NCBI GenBank assembly: GCA_024280335.1
Contig: JAJRQI010000033.1
Span: 1 to 34,313, forward strand
DNA: 34,313 nt
From: Deltaproteobacteria bacterium
GTDB lineage: Bacteria > Desulfobacterota > Desulfuromonadia > Desulfuromonadales > Geopsychrobacteraceae
Reading direction: 5' to 3'
The number at the start of each line of letters is the position of its first letter. The first letter of the stretch is position 1. The notes below the pieces were generated by a model. That model saw only the letters and a program-made list of their open reading frames with translations. It was not told the DNA's origin and made no database searches. The translations under genes and the position numbers were made by a program. Shown in pieces: positions 1-8,484 of this stretch.

Positions 1-1
1 T

Positions 2-415
2 GAAGGTAAAAAGTCCCTTCATTTTTGCTGGGTTACCGATTTTACCGTGACCGAAGAGAACGTTTTTCAGCTGATGCGCGGTGGCCGTGCCCGCTGGAAG
101 ATTGAGAACGAAACATTCAACACCCTCAAAAACCAGGGGTATCATTTCGGACACAATTACGGACTGGGCAAGGAGCACCTGAGTGAAGTTTTTGTCATGC
201 TGATGATGCTGGTCTTTCTGGTCGATCAAACCCAGCAGCTCACCAGCTCCCTGTTTCAATCTGTTTGGAGGAAATTCGGAACCAAACGGGCCTTGTGGGA
301 AGAGATGCGCAATCTCTTCTTCAGCTTCGAGCTGGACTCGATGGAGATGCTCTATACCGCTCTTTTAAATGGTTATCGAAGGCCAAAGCTCGAGATTTTC
401 TATGACGACCCGTAA
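2..415 (+). CDS. Transposase, C-terminal part (start lies outside the window)
   Basis: The reading frame is open from the first bases of the window and ends at TAA 413-415, so only about 137 C-terminal residues are seen. The stretch RARWKIENETFNTLKNQGYH followed by a GLGKEHLS motif is typical of the C-terminal end of a DDE-type IS transposase found in several IS-rich bacteria; the glutamate in WKIENE would be the last acidic catalytic residue. The IS family is not certain. The first bases already code for protein (EGKKSLHFCWVTDF), so the apparent GTG start at 47 is not the real start. The upstream part and left terminal repeat are outside the window. Confidence 0.75.
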   Translation, partial: EGKKSLHFCWVTDFTVTEENVFQLMRGGRARWKIENETFNTLKNQGYHFGHNYGLGKEHLSEVFVMLMMLVFLVDQTQQLTSSLFQSVWRKFGTKRALWEEMRNLFFSFELDSMEMLYTALLNGYRRPKLEIFYDDP

Positions 416-707
416 GCGAAAAACGCTGACTGAAAACTCCAGCCACAAGGCTTCGACAGGCCCGACAAGGAACAGTAAAATGTTCATCGCAGGGTTCAGG
501 CACAGGTGCGTGCAGGCTTTTTGAATGACAGCCGTTGCAAAAGAAACCAAAGCGTTAAGCAAGCGAATATCAAGCAAAAACCGGTGTATACGCAGACATA
601 TCGGCCAAAACCCTCTGCGGATTAATTAACGCAAGGGAAATGAGGGATTAAGATGACCTCACCGGGAATTGCTGTTCTTTTTGCGAGACCATCAGGAGTG
701 ATTAATT
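416..707. other. Non-coding stretch between transposase end and secretin-like gene
   Basis: No open frame here looks like a real gene. The right end of the insertion element that carried the transposase should lie in this stretch, but without its left end the terminal repeat cannot be recognised. A ribosome binding site AGGAG at 694-698 belongs to the gene starting at 708. Confidence 0.4.
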
Positions 708-1517
708 ATGCGTTGGATTACTATTCTCATATTTTTCCTGTTGTTGCCGAATTCAGTTTTTGCCGCAGTGGAAATTATCGAACTGAAGCATCGTGCCGCT
801 ACGGAGTTGCTGGAGTCGGTCCGTGAACTGCTTGCTGAAGGTGAGAAGGTTCAGGCTGCCGGCAGTGCGCTGGTGCTGGTTGCCGAGGGCGACAGCTTGA
901 CCGCGGCCAAAAAGTTAATTGCCTTGCTCGATCGGCAGCTGCAGCCACTGGTGGTCCGGTTGAAATTATCCGAGCAGCAGCAGCGGGTCGCTCAGGATGC
1001 CTCGGGTACGATCAATTATGGTACCGGTTCTCAATTGTCAGCAGCTGCTTCCGGAAGTCGTCGCTATGGCAACAGCAGCCAGAATCTGGAACAGACTCTC
1101 AGTGTTGTTGAAGGGAGCGGGGGCTGGTTTGAAGTCGGAAAAGAGATCCCCTATAAAAAGCAGTGGGCGGCATTCTCTGGAGACATCAGCGGATATTTTG
1201 AGCAGATAGACTACAAAACCGTTGCTGCCGGTTTCTGGGTGCGACCGGTCCAGGTTCTCGGCACCTCAGTGCTGGTCGATATTGAACCACAAATGAAGCA
1301 ACTTGACAGCCGCGACGACCAAGGGCCGCCGAAGATCAGATTCAGTCAATTACGCAGCAGATTGCGGGTTCCGTTGGGTGAGTGGTACCCGATCGGCGGG
1401 CATTTACAACAACAGGATCCGGTCAGTCGGGATATTATCTCCTGGCGGACCAGAACCGCAGAGACGGATCAAGTTTTATATCTGCGAATCGATCCGGCGC
1501 CGGGATTTTCTCCTTGA
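708..1517 (+). CDS. Secretin-like (NolW-type short domain) exported protein
   Basis: This 269-aa protein starts with a clear signal peptide (hydrophobic residues about 4-17, cleavage near VFAA-VE). Residues about 20-90 (IIELKHRAATELLESVRELL, then LVLVAEG and a leucine-rich helix ending LLDRQ) match the small N-terminal alpha/beta domain of secretins (secretin_N/NolW type). The C-terminal half (GFWVRPVQVLGTSVLVDIEPQ, then LRVPLGEWYPIGG) has the alternating pattern of a secretin beta segment, but at 269 aa it is far too short for a full secretin. It probably sits in the periplasm or outer membrane as a stand-alone secretin-domain protein; its partner is unknown. AGGAG lies 9 bp before ATG. It is followed directly by tRNA-Cys. 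Confidence 0.65.
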   Translation: MRWITILIFFLLLPNSVFAAVEIIELKHRAATELLESVRELLAEGEKVQAAGSALVLVAEGDSLTAAKKLIALLDRQLQPLVVRLKLSEQQQRVAQDASGTINYGTGSQLSAAASGSRRYGNSSQNLEQTLSVVEGSGGWFEVGKEIPYKKQWAAFSGDISGYFEQIDYKTVAAGFWVRPVQVLGTSVLVDIEPQMKQLDSRDDQGPPKIRFSQLRSRLRVPLGEWYPIGGHLQQQDPVSRDIISWRTRTAETDQVLYLRIDPAPGFSP

Positions 1518-1542
1518 CACTCCCTGACCGATTTGGTACTTC
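1514..1542 (+). promoter_or_regulatory. Possible tRNA-Cys promoter
   Basis: TTGACA at 1514-1519, a perfect -35 hexamer, stands 17 bp before TACTTC (1537-1542), a poor -10 match. The TGA inside the -35 is the stop codon of the secretin-like gene. Transcription would start about 20 bp before tRNA-Cys. Confidence 0.4.
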
Positions 1543-1569
1543 AATGCGCACGCAAAACAGCGACATAAT

Positions 1570-1643
1570 GGCCTCGTCGCCAAGTGGTAAGGCAGAGCTC
1601 TGCAAAAGCTCCATCACCAGTTCGAATCTGGTCGAGGCCTCCA
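1570..1643 (+). tRNA. tRNA-Cys (GCA)
   Basis: A full cloverleaf can be folded: acceptor arms GGCCTCG (1570-1576) and CGAGGCC (1633-1639), a D arm with AAGTGGTAAGG, anticodon stem GAGCT/AGCTC around loop CTGCAAA (anticodon GCA), and T arm ACCAG-TTCGAAT-CTGGT. The discriminator is T and CCA is encoded at 1641-1643. A strong terminator follows within 10 bp. Confidence 0.95.
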
Positions 1644-1651
1644 AAAAATCC

Positions 1652-1687
1652 AGAGTGTCAACCGTAGCGGTTGGCACTCTTTTTTTG
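1652..1687 (+). terminator. Intrinsic terminator after tRNA-Cys
   Basis: A 13-bp stem (AGAGTGTCAACCG with CGGTTGGCACTCT, one G-T pair), a 3-base loop and a run of T make a strong Rho-independent terminator. Confidence 0.9.
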
Positions 1688-1700
1688 ATTTTCGGCTCAA

Positions 1701-1766
1701 GGAGACTGTCGGACGATCCATGAGCTGACTGCACATCGATTCAGCCCGAATAGTCCGACAGTCTCC
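1701..1766. repeat. 14-bp inverted repeat with a 38-bp loop
   Basis: GGAGACTGTCGGAC at 1701-1714 is exactly inverted as GTCCGACAGTCTCC at 1753-1766. An inner AGCTGA/TCAGCC pairing lengthens the structure. It ends 6 bp before the TauE/SafE start codon, where a good ribosome binding site would be expected. It could be a REP-like dispersed element or an mRNA structure. Confidence 0.75.
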
Positions 1767-1772
1767 CAGGTT

Positions 1773-2588
1773 ATGGAACTTCTATCGGTACCGATTATCC
1801 TGCTGACCCTTTTATTCGGTTCTTTAGCCGGGCTTCTTGCTGGACTGCTCGGGATCGGCGGCGGGGTGATTCTGGTGCCGCTGTTTCTCTGGCTTTTTCC
1901 CTTGGCCGGAGTTTCTGACTCCCTGGTTGTGCATATGGCTTTTGGCACCAGTCTGGCAATAATTATCCCGACCTCGCTCAGCAGCACCCTGGGACATCGC
2001 AAACGCGGCAATGTCGACTGGCATATGGTTGCTCATCTCGCCCTTGGCGGGATCATCGGCGCACTGTTCGGCTCGACTGCGGCAGCCTATGTGCCGGGGC
2101 AGAGCCTGAAGGCGGTCTTCGGTCTGTTGCAGATTGTCATCGCCTTGAAACTGCTGTTTTTTCATCCGTACCTGCCTCCTGAACGTACAGATCAGCCACC
2201 CGGCAGACAGCTGTTGCTGGTCGGTCTTGCCGGCGGCTGCTTCTCCGCTTTTTTTGGGGTCGGCGGTGGGGTCGTTGCCGTGCCGCTGATGTTGATAGTC
2301 TTACAGTTGCCGATCCATCTGGCGGTCGGAAACTCCAGTGCCTTGATCGTTGTCTCTTCTTTTGCCGCAACCATCGGCTATATTTTTTACGGTCTGCAGC
2401 AGCCGGAAACGGCGCCATTTTCGCTCGGCTATGTTAATATTCTGGTTGCCGCAGTGGTCGCCCCGTTATCGATGATCTTTGCCCGGTTTGGAGTTCGCCT
2501 GGCGTCGAAAATCAGCCAGGAGCGGATGATCAAGGTCTTTGCCGTGCTTTTGATCATTATCGGGGTGAAAATACTCTTCGATCTTTAG
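1773..2588 (+). CDS. TauE/SafE (TSUP) family membrane permease
   Basis: This 271-aa, very hydrophobic protein has about eight membrane segments and the internal duplication of the sulfite exporter TauE/SafE family. The glycine-rich signature appears twice, as GLLGIGGGVILVPLF (residues about 25-39) and as FFGVGGGVVAVPLML in the second half. The family exports sulfite, sulfoacetate or other small organosulfur or organic anions; the substrate cannot be told here. ATG 1773 has only a weak CCAGG in front. The stop TAG (2586-2588) is 9 bp from the next start and in the same frame, so the gene is probably co-transcribed with amrB. Confidence 0.88.
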   Translation: MELLSVPIILLTLLFGSLAGLLAGLLGIGGGVILVPLFLWLFPLAGVSDSLVVHMAFGTSLAIIIPTSLSSTLGHRKRGNVDWHMVAHLALGGIIGALFGSTAAAYVPGQSLKAVFGLLQIVIALKLLFFHPYLPPERTDQPPGRQLLLVGLAGGCFSAFFGVGGGVVAVPLMLIVLQLPIHLAVGNSSALIVVSSFAATIGYIFYGLQQPETAPFSLGYVNILVAAVVAPLSMIFARFGVRLASKISQERMIKVFAVLLIIIGVKILFDL

Positions 2589-2597
2589 GGGGTGGGT

Positions 2598-3401
2598 ATG
2601 ATCCGTCAAACAGTTGTTGCCGGTAGTTTTTATCCCGCTGATCCTGCCCAGTTGCAGACAGAAGTTGCGTCGTTGTTGCACACCGACCAAGCGCCGCAGT
2701 TCGCTCGGGCGATTATTGCCCCGCATGCCGGGTATGTTTTCTCTGGTGCGGTCGCCGGAGAGTTGATCGCGACTACCGAAATCCCCCAAACCGTTCTGCT
2801 GTTCGGGCCCAATCACCAGGGTGTCGGAAACGATATCGCGGTAACTGCGGCAGAGAATTGGGCCACGCCGCTTGGCAATGTGCCGATTGAGGATAGGCTA
2901 CGCAAGCAACTTTGCAGCGCTATCCCTGAGTTGCAGGTTGATGAGCGGGCCCATCAGTTTGAGCACTCGCTTGAAGTCATGCTGCCGCTGTTGTTAACAC
3001 GCCAGCCGGATTTGCAGATTGTGCCGATAGCCCTGCGTTCATTGTCGCTGGAGGCTTGCCTGCAACTCGGGACAAAGGTGGCCTCGGTGGTGAAAAAAAC
3101 TGCCGCAGAGGTACTGCTGTTAGCCAGCAGTGATATGAACCATTTTCAGGATGCGGAAACCACCGTGCAGCTGGATCAGTTGGCCATTCGGAAAATGATC
3201 GATTTCGATCCGGGCGGTCTGTACCGGACGGTGCAGGACAATCAGATCAGTATGTGCGGCATGTTGCCCGCCGTGGTGGTGATGCAGGCGGCCCGGGAGC
3301 TTGGTGCCGAGGCTTGCCGGTTGCTGCGCCACATCCATTCAGGAATGGTCAACGGCGACAACCGCCGGGTTGTCGGCTATGCCGCCTTGACTCTTACCTG
3401 A
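2598..3401 (+). CDS. amrB: AmmeMemoRadiSam system protein B (MEMO1 family)
   Basis: The 267-aa product begins MIRQTVVAGSFYPADP and carries the conserved family motifs APHAGYVFSG, LFGPNHQG, EHSLEVMLPLL, LASSDMNH and SMCGMLP. The histidines and cysteine in these motifs correspond to the metal/redox site described for MEMO1-like proteins. I chose ATG 2598 because TAGGGGGTGG just upstream is a good ribosome binding site; an in-frame GTG lies 6 bp earlier. AmrB is normally linked with AmrA (AMMECR1) and the radical SAM protein AmrS, whose joint role is unsolved. Neither partner is in this window. Confidence 0.9.
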   Translation: MIRQTVVAGSFYPADPAQLQTEVASLLHTDQAPQFARAIIAPHAGYVFSGAVAGELIATTEIPQTVLLFGPNHQGVGNDIAVTAAENWATPLGNVPIEDRLRKQLCSAIPELQVDERAHQFEHSLEVMLPLLLTRQPDLQIVPIALRSLSLEACLQLGTKVASVVKKTAAEVLLLASSDMNHFQDAETTVQLDQLAIRKMIDFDPGGLYRTVQDNQISMCGMLPAVVVMQAARELGAEACRLLRHIHSGMVNGDNRRVVGYAALTLT

Positions 3402-3477
3402 ATCCGCAAAATCGCTTGATTTGATGTCGTTTTGTAGTAACTTCAGCATAATCTGAACTGTATTGGCAAAAACGTCT

Positions 3478-3550
3478 GTCTTCCCCGAATGATTCTATCG
3501 GGGATCCATGGTTTTAAGTCTGGATTCCCGATTAAACCCTCGGGAATGAC
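3478..3550. repeat. REP-like double hairpin, copy 1
   Basis: Two hairpins (CCCCGA 3483-3488 with TCGGGG 3498-3503; ATTCCCGA with TCGGGAAT, about 3524-3547) are enclosed by outer ends GTCTTCCCCGA and TCGGGAATGAC, with GGATCCA and TGGATTCC between them. Reverse complemented, it aligns with the element at 32048-32117, so the two belong to one dispersed family. It may be a MITE-like or REP element. Confidence 0.85.
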
Positions 3551-3593
3551 GGATTAATTATTGTGCTAAATAGTTACGTTTTGTAACGTATAT

Positions 3594-3625
3594 AAAGCCG
3601 CTGTTGCGGCTTTTACTTTAAGGAG
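3594..3625 (+). promoter_or_regulatory. Hairpin and ribosome binding site upstream of gltX
   Basis: AAAGCCGC (3594-3601) pairs with GCGGCTTT (3606-3613) around a TGTT loop, followed by a T-rich run and then the ribosome binding site AAGGAG (3620-3625), 6 bp before ATG. The hairpin could be a weak terminator or attenuator, or could affect ribosome access. Confidence 0.5.
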
Positions 3626-3631
3626 TTCCAG

Positions 3632-5025
3632 ATGTCTGAATTGCGTGTCCGTTTTGCCCCCAGTCCGACCGGCTATCTGCATGTCGGCGGTGCCCGTACC
3701 GCTTTGTTCAATTACCTGCTGGCCAAAAAACAAGCGGGTAAATATGTCCTGCGGATCGAAGATACTGATGTTGCCCGTTCCACCCAGGAATCGGTCGATG
3801 CCATCCTCAATGCGATGGAATGGCTCGGGCTGTCCTGTGACGAAGGACCTTTTTACCAATCAGAGCGATTTGATCTGTATCGGCAGAAGGTCGAACAGCT
3901 GCTGAATGAGGGTAAAGCATACCGCTGTTACTGCACCGCCGAAGAGTTGGATGCCAAGCGCGAAGCCGCGATGAAAGACGGGCGAAAGCCGAAATATGAC
4001 GGCAGCTGCCGAAATCGCAGCGATCAGCCGGATGCGCCCTACGTTATCCGCTTCCGTTTGCCGGAAGATCGGGAGGAGACGACTTTTGTCGATCGGATCA
4101 AAGGTGCGATCAGTGTTCGCCACGAGGAGCTGGACGACCTGATCATCCAGCGTACCGATGGGACTCCGACCTACAACCTGGTGGTGGTGATCGATGATGC
4201 AGAAATGGGTATCAATCTGGTGATCCGCGGCGATGATCACATCAACAATACGCCACGGCAGATTCTGCTCTATCAGGCACTCGGTTATACCGTGCCTGAA
4301 TTTGCCCACGTGCCGATGATTCTCGGTGCTGATAAAAAGCGCCTGTCAAAACGACATGGTGCCACTTCGGTAATGGTTTACCAGGAGCTGGGCTACCTGC
4401 CGGAGGCGCTGGTCAATTATCTGGTACGACTGGGTTGGTCTTTCGGTGACGAAGAGATCTTCTCTATGGATGATCTGATCGAAAAATTCAGCATCGACAA
4501 TGTCGGAAAGTCAGCCGGTGTTTTCAACCCGGAAAAGCTGCTTTGGCTGAACAGCCACTACATCAAAACCGGAGACCCGGTTCGCTTGGCGGAGCTGCTG
4601 TGCCCGTTTCTTCAGAAAAAAGGGATTGCCCCGGCCGCTGGCCCTGATCTGGTTGCTGTGGTCAAGAGTCTGCAGGAAAGAGCATCGACACTTGTAGAAA
4701 TGGCAGAGGGTGCCGCATTCTATTTTGCCGATCAGGTAGACTACGAAGAAAAGGCTCGAAATAAATTCCTGAAGCCGGAGCAAAAATCGCTCTTTACAAT
4801 CATCATTGACGAGTTGGAAAATGTACCGATTTTACCGAGGAGCAACTTGAAAAAGCCTTTGCTCAGATCATGAACCTGAGCGAACTGAAGTTCGGTAAAG
4901 TTGCCCAGCCGTTGCGGGTGGCCCTCACGGGTGGGACTGCAAGCCCGAGTATTTATGAAGTCCTCAATGTGCTTGGCAAAGAACGTTCCTTGCAGAGAAT
5001 TCGCCAAGCACTGCTCTTGCTATAA
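3632..5025 (+). CDS. gltX: Glutamyl-tRNA synthetase, interrupted by a single-base frameshift
   Basis: GltX charges tRNA-Glu with glutamate. The N-terminal catalytic domain has [11 protein letters not shown] (HIGH-type motif, residues about 11-21) and [10 protein letters not shown] (KMSKS-type motif, about 234-243). The first frame stops at TGA 4871-4873 after 413 aa, and its last residues look wrong. From base 4828 a different frame continues the family C-terminus ([11 protein letters not shown], then [18 protein letters not shown]) to TAA 5023-5025. One extra G near 4828 (CCGGAT instead of CCGAT) would restore a protein of about 464 aa, a normal length for GltX. The gene is normally essential, so a sequencing error is likely unless another gltX exists. 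A strong terminator follows. Confidence 0.93.
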
Positions 5026-5048
5026 CCCCCCCGCCTTAACCGATAGAG

Positions 5049-5075
5049 CCCGGACCTGATGGTCCGGGTTTTTTT
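5049..5075 (+). terminator. Intrinsic terminator after gltX
   Basis: CCCGGACC, loop TGAT, GGTCCGGG, then seven T. It lies 23 bp after the gltX stop. Confidence 0.93.
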
Positions 5076-5305
5076 GTGCCGAACCCATTACTAGAATGCG
5101 GTTTTGCCTGAAAATGCGAGGGTTTATTCATTGTATTTCTTACCTGTCAGTCATAAGTTGCTGAACTGACGACAATTGTACACACGTCCTGTGTGTTTTA
5201 GATCCCAGCAAATTTAATAAAATAAATCTTTTCAAATGTTTTAGAATATGGTTTTATTGTTTCAATTAGAGGGGATTAACCAAGGAAATCTAAAGGAGAA
5301 AAGCG

Positions 5306-5866
5306 ATGAGAACAAAGATTTGTCTAGGTCTGGTGCTGATTATGCTGACAGTGATTCCTTCCTTGGCCGTTGCTCTGACTGATGCTGAAATCAATCAAGG
5401 CAGCGTCGACCGTGCCAAAGCAACTGCATCGACCAAGCCGACAGTCGAGATGGTCATGGAGCGGGTCAACGCCGGTGTGGATATCATCAATAAGGAAGGG
5501 CGGGCCGCGTTTGCAAAATTTAAAGGCGCTGATAGCGAGTTCATCTATGCGGGGACCTATATCTGGATTCATTCTCCGACCACCGGTGAGATGATGATGC
5601 ATCCGATGAAGCCCAAGTTGGATGGTAAAAACGTAAATCCACTGCGTGATGCAGCAGGAAAGCTGCTGTTTGTCGAAATGAACCGGGTCTGTCTGGAAAA
5701 TGGCAGCGGTTGGGTCAACTATCAGTGGCCGAAACCAGGTGAGAAGAAGCCGAGTATGAAAGTTTCTTTTGTCAAAATGGCTGAGCATGGCGGTGAGAAA
5801 TTTGTTATCGGTTCCGGCGTTTACGATATTTCTTTGGCTGATATCAACAAGGCTTTGGGTAAGTAA
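5306..5866 (+). CDS. Periplasmic single-Cache (sCache_2-type) sensor protein
   Basis: This 186-aa protein has a signal peptide (hydrophobic residues about 5-22, cleavage near AVA-LT) and no other membrane segment, so it should be free in the periplasm. The rest reads as one small-molecule-binding Cache domain of the sCache_2 type: YIWIHSPTTGEMMMHP, KLDGKNVNPLRDAAGKLLF, GSGWVNYQWPKPGEKKPSMK, and a final FVIGSGVYD. Such domains usually belong to the receptor itself. Here it is a separate gene 44 bp before a chemoreceptor, which suggests it delivers a ligand to that receptor (inference). AAAGGAG lies 8 bp before ATG. Confidence 0.85.
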   Translation: MRTKICLGLVLIMLTVIPSLAVALTDAEINQGSVDRAKATASTKPTVEMVMERVNAGVDIINKEGRAAFAKFKGADSEFIYAGTYIWIHSPTTGEMMMHPMKPKLDGKNVNPLRDAAGKLLFVEMNRVCLENGSGWVNYQWPKPGEKKPSMKVSFVKMAEHGGEKFVIGSGVYDISLADINKALGK

Positions 5867-5910
5867 TCGGTGGTAATTGAGGGGCTGTCCTTAACAACCA
5901 GTGGAGTTGC

Positions 5911-7950
5911 ATGATGAATCTCACGATCAAATTAAAACTGATTCTCTTGTGCGCAATGGGACTTTCCCTGTTGGCCGCGGTTCTGGCGGTGGGTTTGTTT
6001 TTCAACCGGCAGATCGACACTGCGCACAGTTTACAGGTAGATATCTACCGGGTTGCACAACAGGTACAACAGTCACAGATCGCCGGGAAGGCCTATCTGC
6101 AGTTTTATAAAGAGGAATACATTGAGCAGCTTGGTCTGTCTACCGATAATGCGCTCAACATCCTAGAGGAGGTTTCAACTGACAGTGATCTGGATCTGTC
6201 CACGTTGAAAAGTCCTCTGGGCGAATACACAAGCTCTTTTGCTCAGGTGGTCGATCTGCATCGGCAGAATGAGACATTGAGCAAGACAATGTACCAGCAG
6301 TTGAGCGATGTCGCCAGCTTTGTCAATCAGATCGAAAATGATATCCAGTCGCGTGAATTCGAGCTGCAGATGGAAGGGGAGACCCTCTCTGTCGCTGAAA
6401 CAAACTTGTTGGCTTTGACACGTGATGGCAAAAATCTGGCGTTGACCCTGCAAAGCAGTTTGCAGCAATTTCTTCTCTCCGGTGACAATCTTCACGTAGA
6501 GAAGTTTGATAAATATCTGCAGGAAAACGGGCTGATGTCGATCTCCGGTTTGCAGCAGTTTTCAGCGGCAACGGCGCGACCCGACTATGTTGCTGCGGCG
6601 GATAATTTCAAAAAAGGGATTCTAAACGGGACAGAGCTGCTGCATCAGTCCCGGGATCTTTTTCTGCAGCAGCTGGAAACGGTTAGCGCACTCGACACAG
6701 TCGGCGACAACCTGCGTTCGGCCAGCACCAAATTGCTGAATCAGGCCGCTGTGTTGATGGCAAAAGCCCGATCGAAGGCCAGCAGTTATATTTTCAGTAT
6801 CAGTGTTGTCGGAGCACTGCTTTTTCTCTGCGTCTCCCTGTTCCTTAATCGTTCCATTACCCGCCCGCTCGGACAGGCAATCGGTCTTGCAACCTGCATT
6901 CGGGATGGCGATCTGTCGCAACGGATGAATCTGAAAAGCGCAGATGAAATTGGTCAGTTAGGCGCAGCTCTCGACCGTATGGCCGACAGTCTGGAGCGCA
7001 AGGCAACCATTGCCGAGCATATTGCTAAAGGTGACCTGTCGGTCGAGGTCCCGCTGGAATCGGACAAAGACACCTTGGGTATGGCATTTCAACAGATGGT
7101 TGCCAGTCTCAATCAACTGATCAGTCGGATTCTGATGGCAGGGGAGCAGATTGCTGCCGGCTCCGGTGAAATCTCCCATGCCAGCCAGGATTTGTCGCGA
7201 GGCGCAACCACCTCTGCCAGCTCGCTGGAAGAAATATCCAGCTCTATGGCAGAGATGGCGTCGCAAACCAAACTGAATGCAGAGAATTCAGTTCAGGCCA
7301 ATAGTCTGTCGGTCAGTGCCAAGGATTCCGCCGAGCGCGGCACCCGGCAGATGGAAGAGATGGTCGGCGCGATGGTTGAAATTAATGACGCCGGGCAGAG
7401 TATCTCGAAGATCATCAAAGTGATCGACGAGATCGCCTTTCAGACCAATTTGTTAGCGTTGAATGCAGCCGTCGAAGCTGCTCGGGCCGGCCAACATGGA
7501 AAAGGCTTTGCGGTAGTTGCTGAAGAGGTCCGCAATCTGGCGGCCCGGAGTGCGAAAGCGGCTCAGGAAACCTCTGACTTGATCGAAGGGTCGGTCAGTA
7601 AAACGGCTAAAGGGAGTGAAGTTGCGAACCGGACATCCGAAGTTCTGGATGAGATTGTCAGTGGCGTAACTAAGGTCGCTGATCTGGTAAAGGAAATATC
7701 AGAATCGAGCAGCGAGCAGGCGCAGGGGATTTCGGAAGTGACCCTCGGTTTGAATCAAATTGATCAGGTTACACAGCAGAACACCGCCACTGCCGAGGAG
7801 AGTGCGGCGGCGGCAGAAGAACTCTCCAGCCAGGCAACTGAGCTGCAGCACATGCTTCGTGAGTTTACGCTCAAAAACAGCACACAACAAATTTCTTTGG
7901 CGCCGGCGCAAACTCCAGATACCCAGATGGGTTGGCCGGTTGAAAGCTAA
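5911..7950 (+). CDS. Methyl-accepting chemotaxis protein
   Basis: This 679-aa receptor has TM1 at residues about 8-30, a helical periplasmic sensor region of about 260 residues rich in coiled-coil heptads, TM2 at about 291-312, two HAMP-like segments (about 312-365 and 366-410), and a long cytoplasmic signalling coil. The CheA/CheW-binding tip is [20 protein letters not shown] (residues about 503-522). The sensor region resembles the long all-helical type (HBM-like), not a Cache fold. No CheR-binding pentapeptide is seen at the C-terminus. ATG 5914 fits the GGAG at 5903-5906 slightly better than ATG 5911. It probably shares a transcript with the sCache gene and ends at a strong bidirectional terminator. 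Confidence 0.95.
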   Translation: MMNLTIKLKLILLCAMGLSLLAAVLAVGLFFNRQIDTAHSLQVDIYRVAQQVQQSQIAGKAYLQFYKEEYIEQLGLSTDNALNILEEVSTDSDLDLSTLKSPLGEYTSSFAQVVDLHRQNETLSKTMYQQLSDVASFVNQIENDIQSREFELQMEGETLSVAETNLLALTRDGKNLALTLQSSLQQFLLSGDNLHVEKFDKYLQENGLMSISGLQQFSAATARPDYVAAADNFKKGILNGTELLHQSRDLFLQQLETVSALDTVGDNLRSASTKLLNQAAVLMAKARSKASSYIFSISVVGALLFLCVSLFLNRSITRPLGQAIGLATCIRDGDLSQRMNLKSADEIGQLGAALDRMADSLERKATIAEHIAKGDLSVEVPLESDKDTLGMAFQQMVASLNQLISRILMAGEQIAAGSGEISHASQDLSRGATTSASSLEEISSSMAEMASQTKLNAENSVQANSLSVSAKDSAERGTRQMEEMVGAMVEINDAGQSISKIIKVIDEIAFQTNLLALNAAVEAARAGQHGKGFAVVAEEVRNLAARSAKAAQETSDLIEGSVSKTAKGSEVANRTSEVLDEIVSGVTKVADLVKEISESSSEQAQGISEVTLGLNQIDQVTQQNTATAEESAAAAEELSSQATELQHMLREFTLKNSTQQISLAPAQTPDTQMGWPVES

Positions 7951-7989
7951 AGAAAGATAGGTACTGATACGTTTTTTACCGATCATCGG

Positions 7990-8035
7990 CACTAAAAAGG
8001 CCTGTTGCAATGAATTGCAACAGGCCTTTTTAGTG
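7990..8035. terminator. Bidirectional terminator between MCP and PilZ genes
   Basis: A perfect 21-bp inverted repeat around a TGAA loop, with A5 on the left and T5 on the right (core AAAAAGGCCTGTTGCAA), serves both converging genes. The right end is only 8 bp from the stop codon of the PilZ gene. Confidence 0.95.
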
Positions 8036-8042
8036 TGAAAAA

Positions 8043-8414
8043 TCAATCAATTTTTCGAATCCAGGCATCCAGAAGCTCAGAAATATCTTCCGGCATGTCC
8101 AGAAATTTTAATCCCATCCCCGGTTCAAAGGGCAGGCGCTTGCCGCGCGGCCGCTTCCAGACCACTTCACAGCGACAATTAACCGTCAAATTAAGCGGTG
8201 CCGGCAGCGGAATGGTCAGATCGATCTGGTCACCCTGTTTGATCTGATTGGTTGTTGCGATAAACATCCCACTGCGGCTGATGTCCTTGCTGTAACCAAA
8301 AAAAACCGGCCGTTCAGCATCAATATGGATTTTCTGGATAATCAGCGGCGCGCGCAGGTTCTTCCTCAGATCCGCTTTCGGCTGCTCGAAATCCTGATCT
8401 TTTGAAGCGCTCAT
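8043..8414 (-). CDS. PilZ domain protein (c-di-GMP binding)
   Basis: This 123-aa protein is a single PilZ domain. It has both c-di-GMP-binding motifs, RxxxR (RKNLR, residues 17-21) and DxSxxG (DISRSG, residues 44-49), so it should bind cyclic di-GMP. No output domain is attached; such proteins usually act by binding a partner, for example in motility or polysaccharide export. AGAGGAT precedes ATG. It converges with the chemoreceptor gene, and its upstream region is next to the TetR efflux operon promoter on the other strand. Confidence 0.9.
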   Translation of the reverse strand: MSASKDQDFEQPKADLRKNLRAPLIIQKIHIDAERPVFFGYSKDISRSGMFIATTNQIKQGDQIDLTIPLPAPLNLTVNCRCEVVWKRPRGKRLPFEPGMGLKFLDMPEDISELLDAWIRKID

Positions 8415-8484
8415 AATATCCTCTTTCTTAGGAGAATTTTATATAAGATATTTCAATGGACTATTTAATGCAATCCTTAAAACC

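Noticed and set aside
416-707. Short frame starting near 524 (about 34 codons) before the secretin-like gene
   Set aside because: No ribosome binding site and no recognisable sequence; it is probably non-coding debris at the end of the insertion element.
2586-2600. TauE/SafE-AmrB fusion by amber readthrough, since both genes are in the same frame
   Set aside because: AmrB has its own ribosome binding site and ATG with the normal family N-terminus; shared frame has a one-in-three chance. It is an ordinary operon junction.
5180-5196. ACACAC-GTCCT-GTGTGT inverted repeat upstream of the sCache gene as an operator
   Set aside because: Six-base arms of simple sequence occur by chance, and I could not place a convincing promoter next to it.
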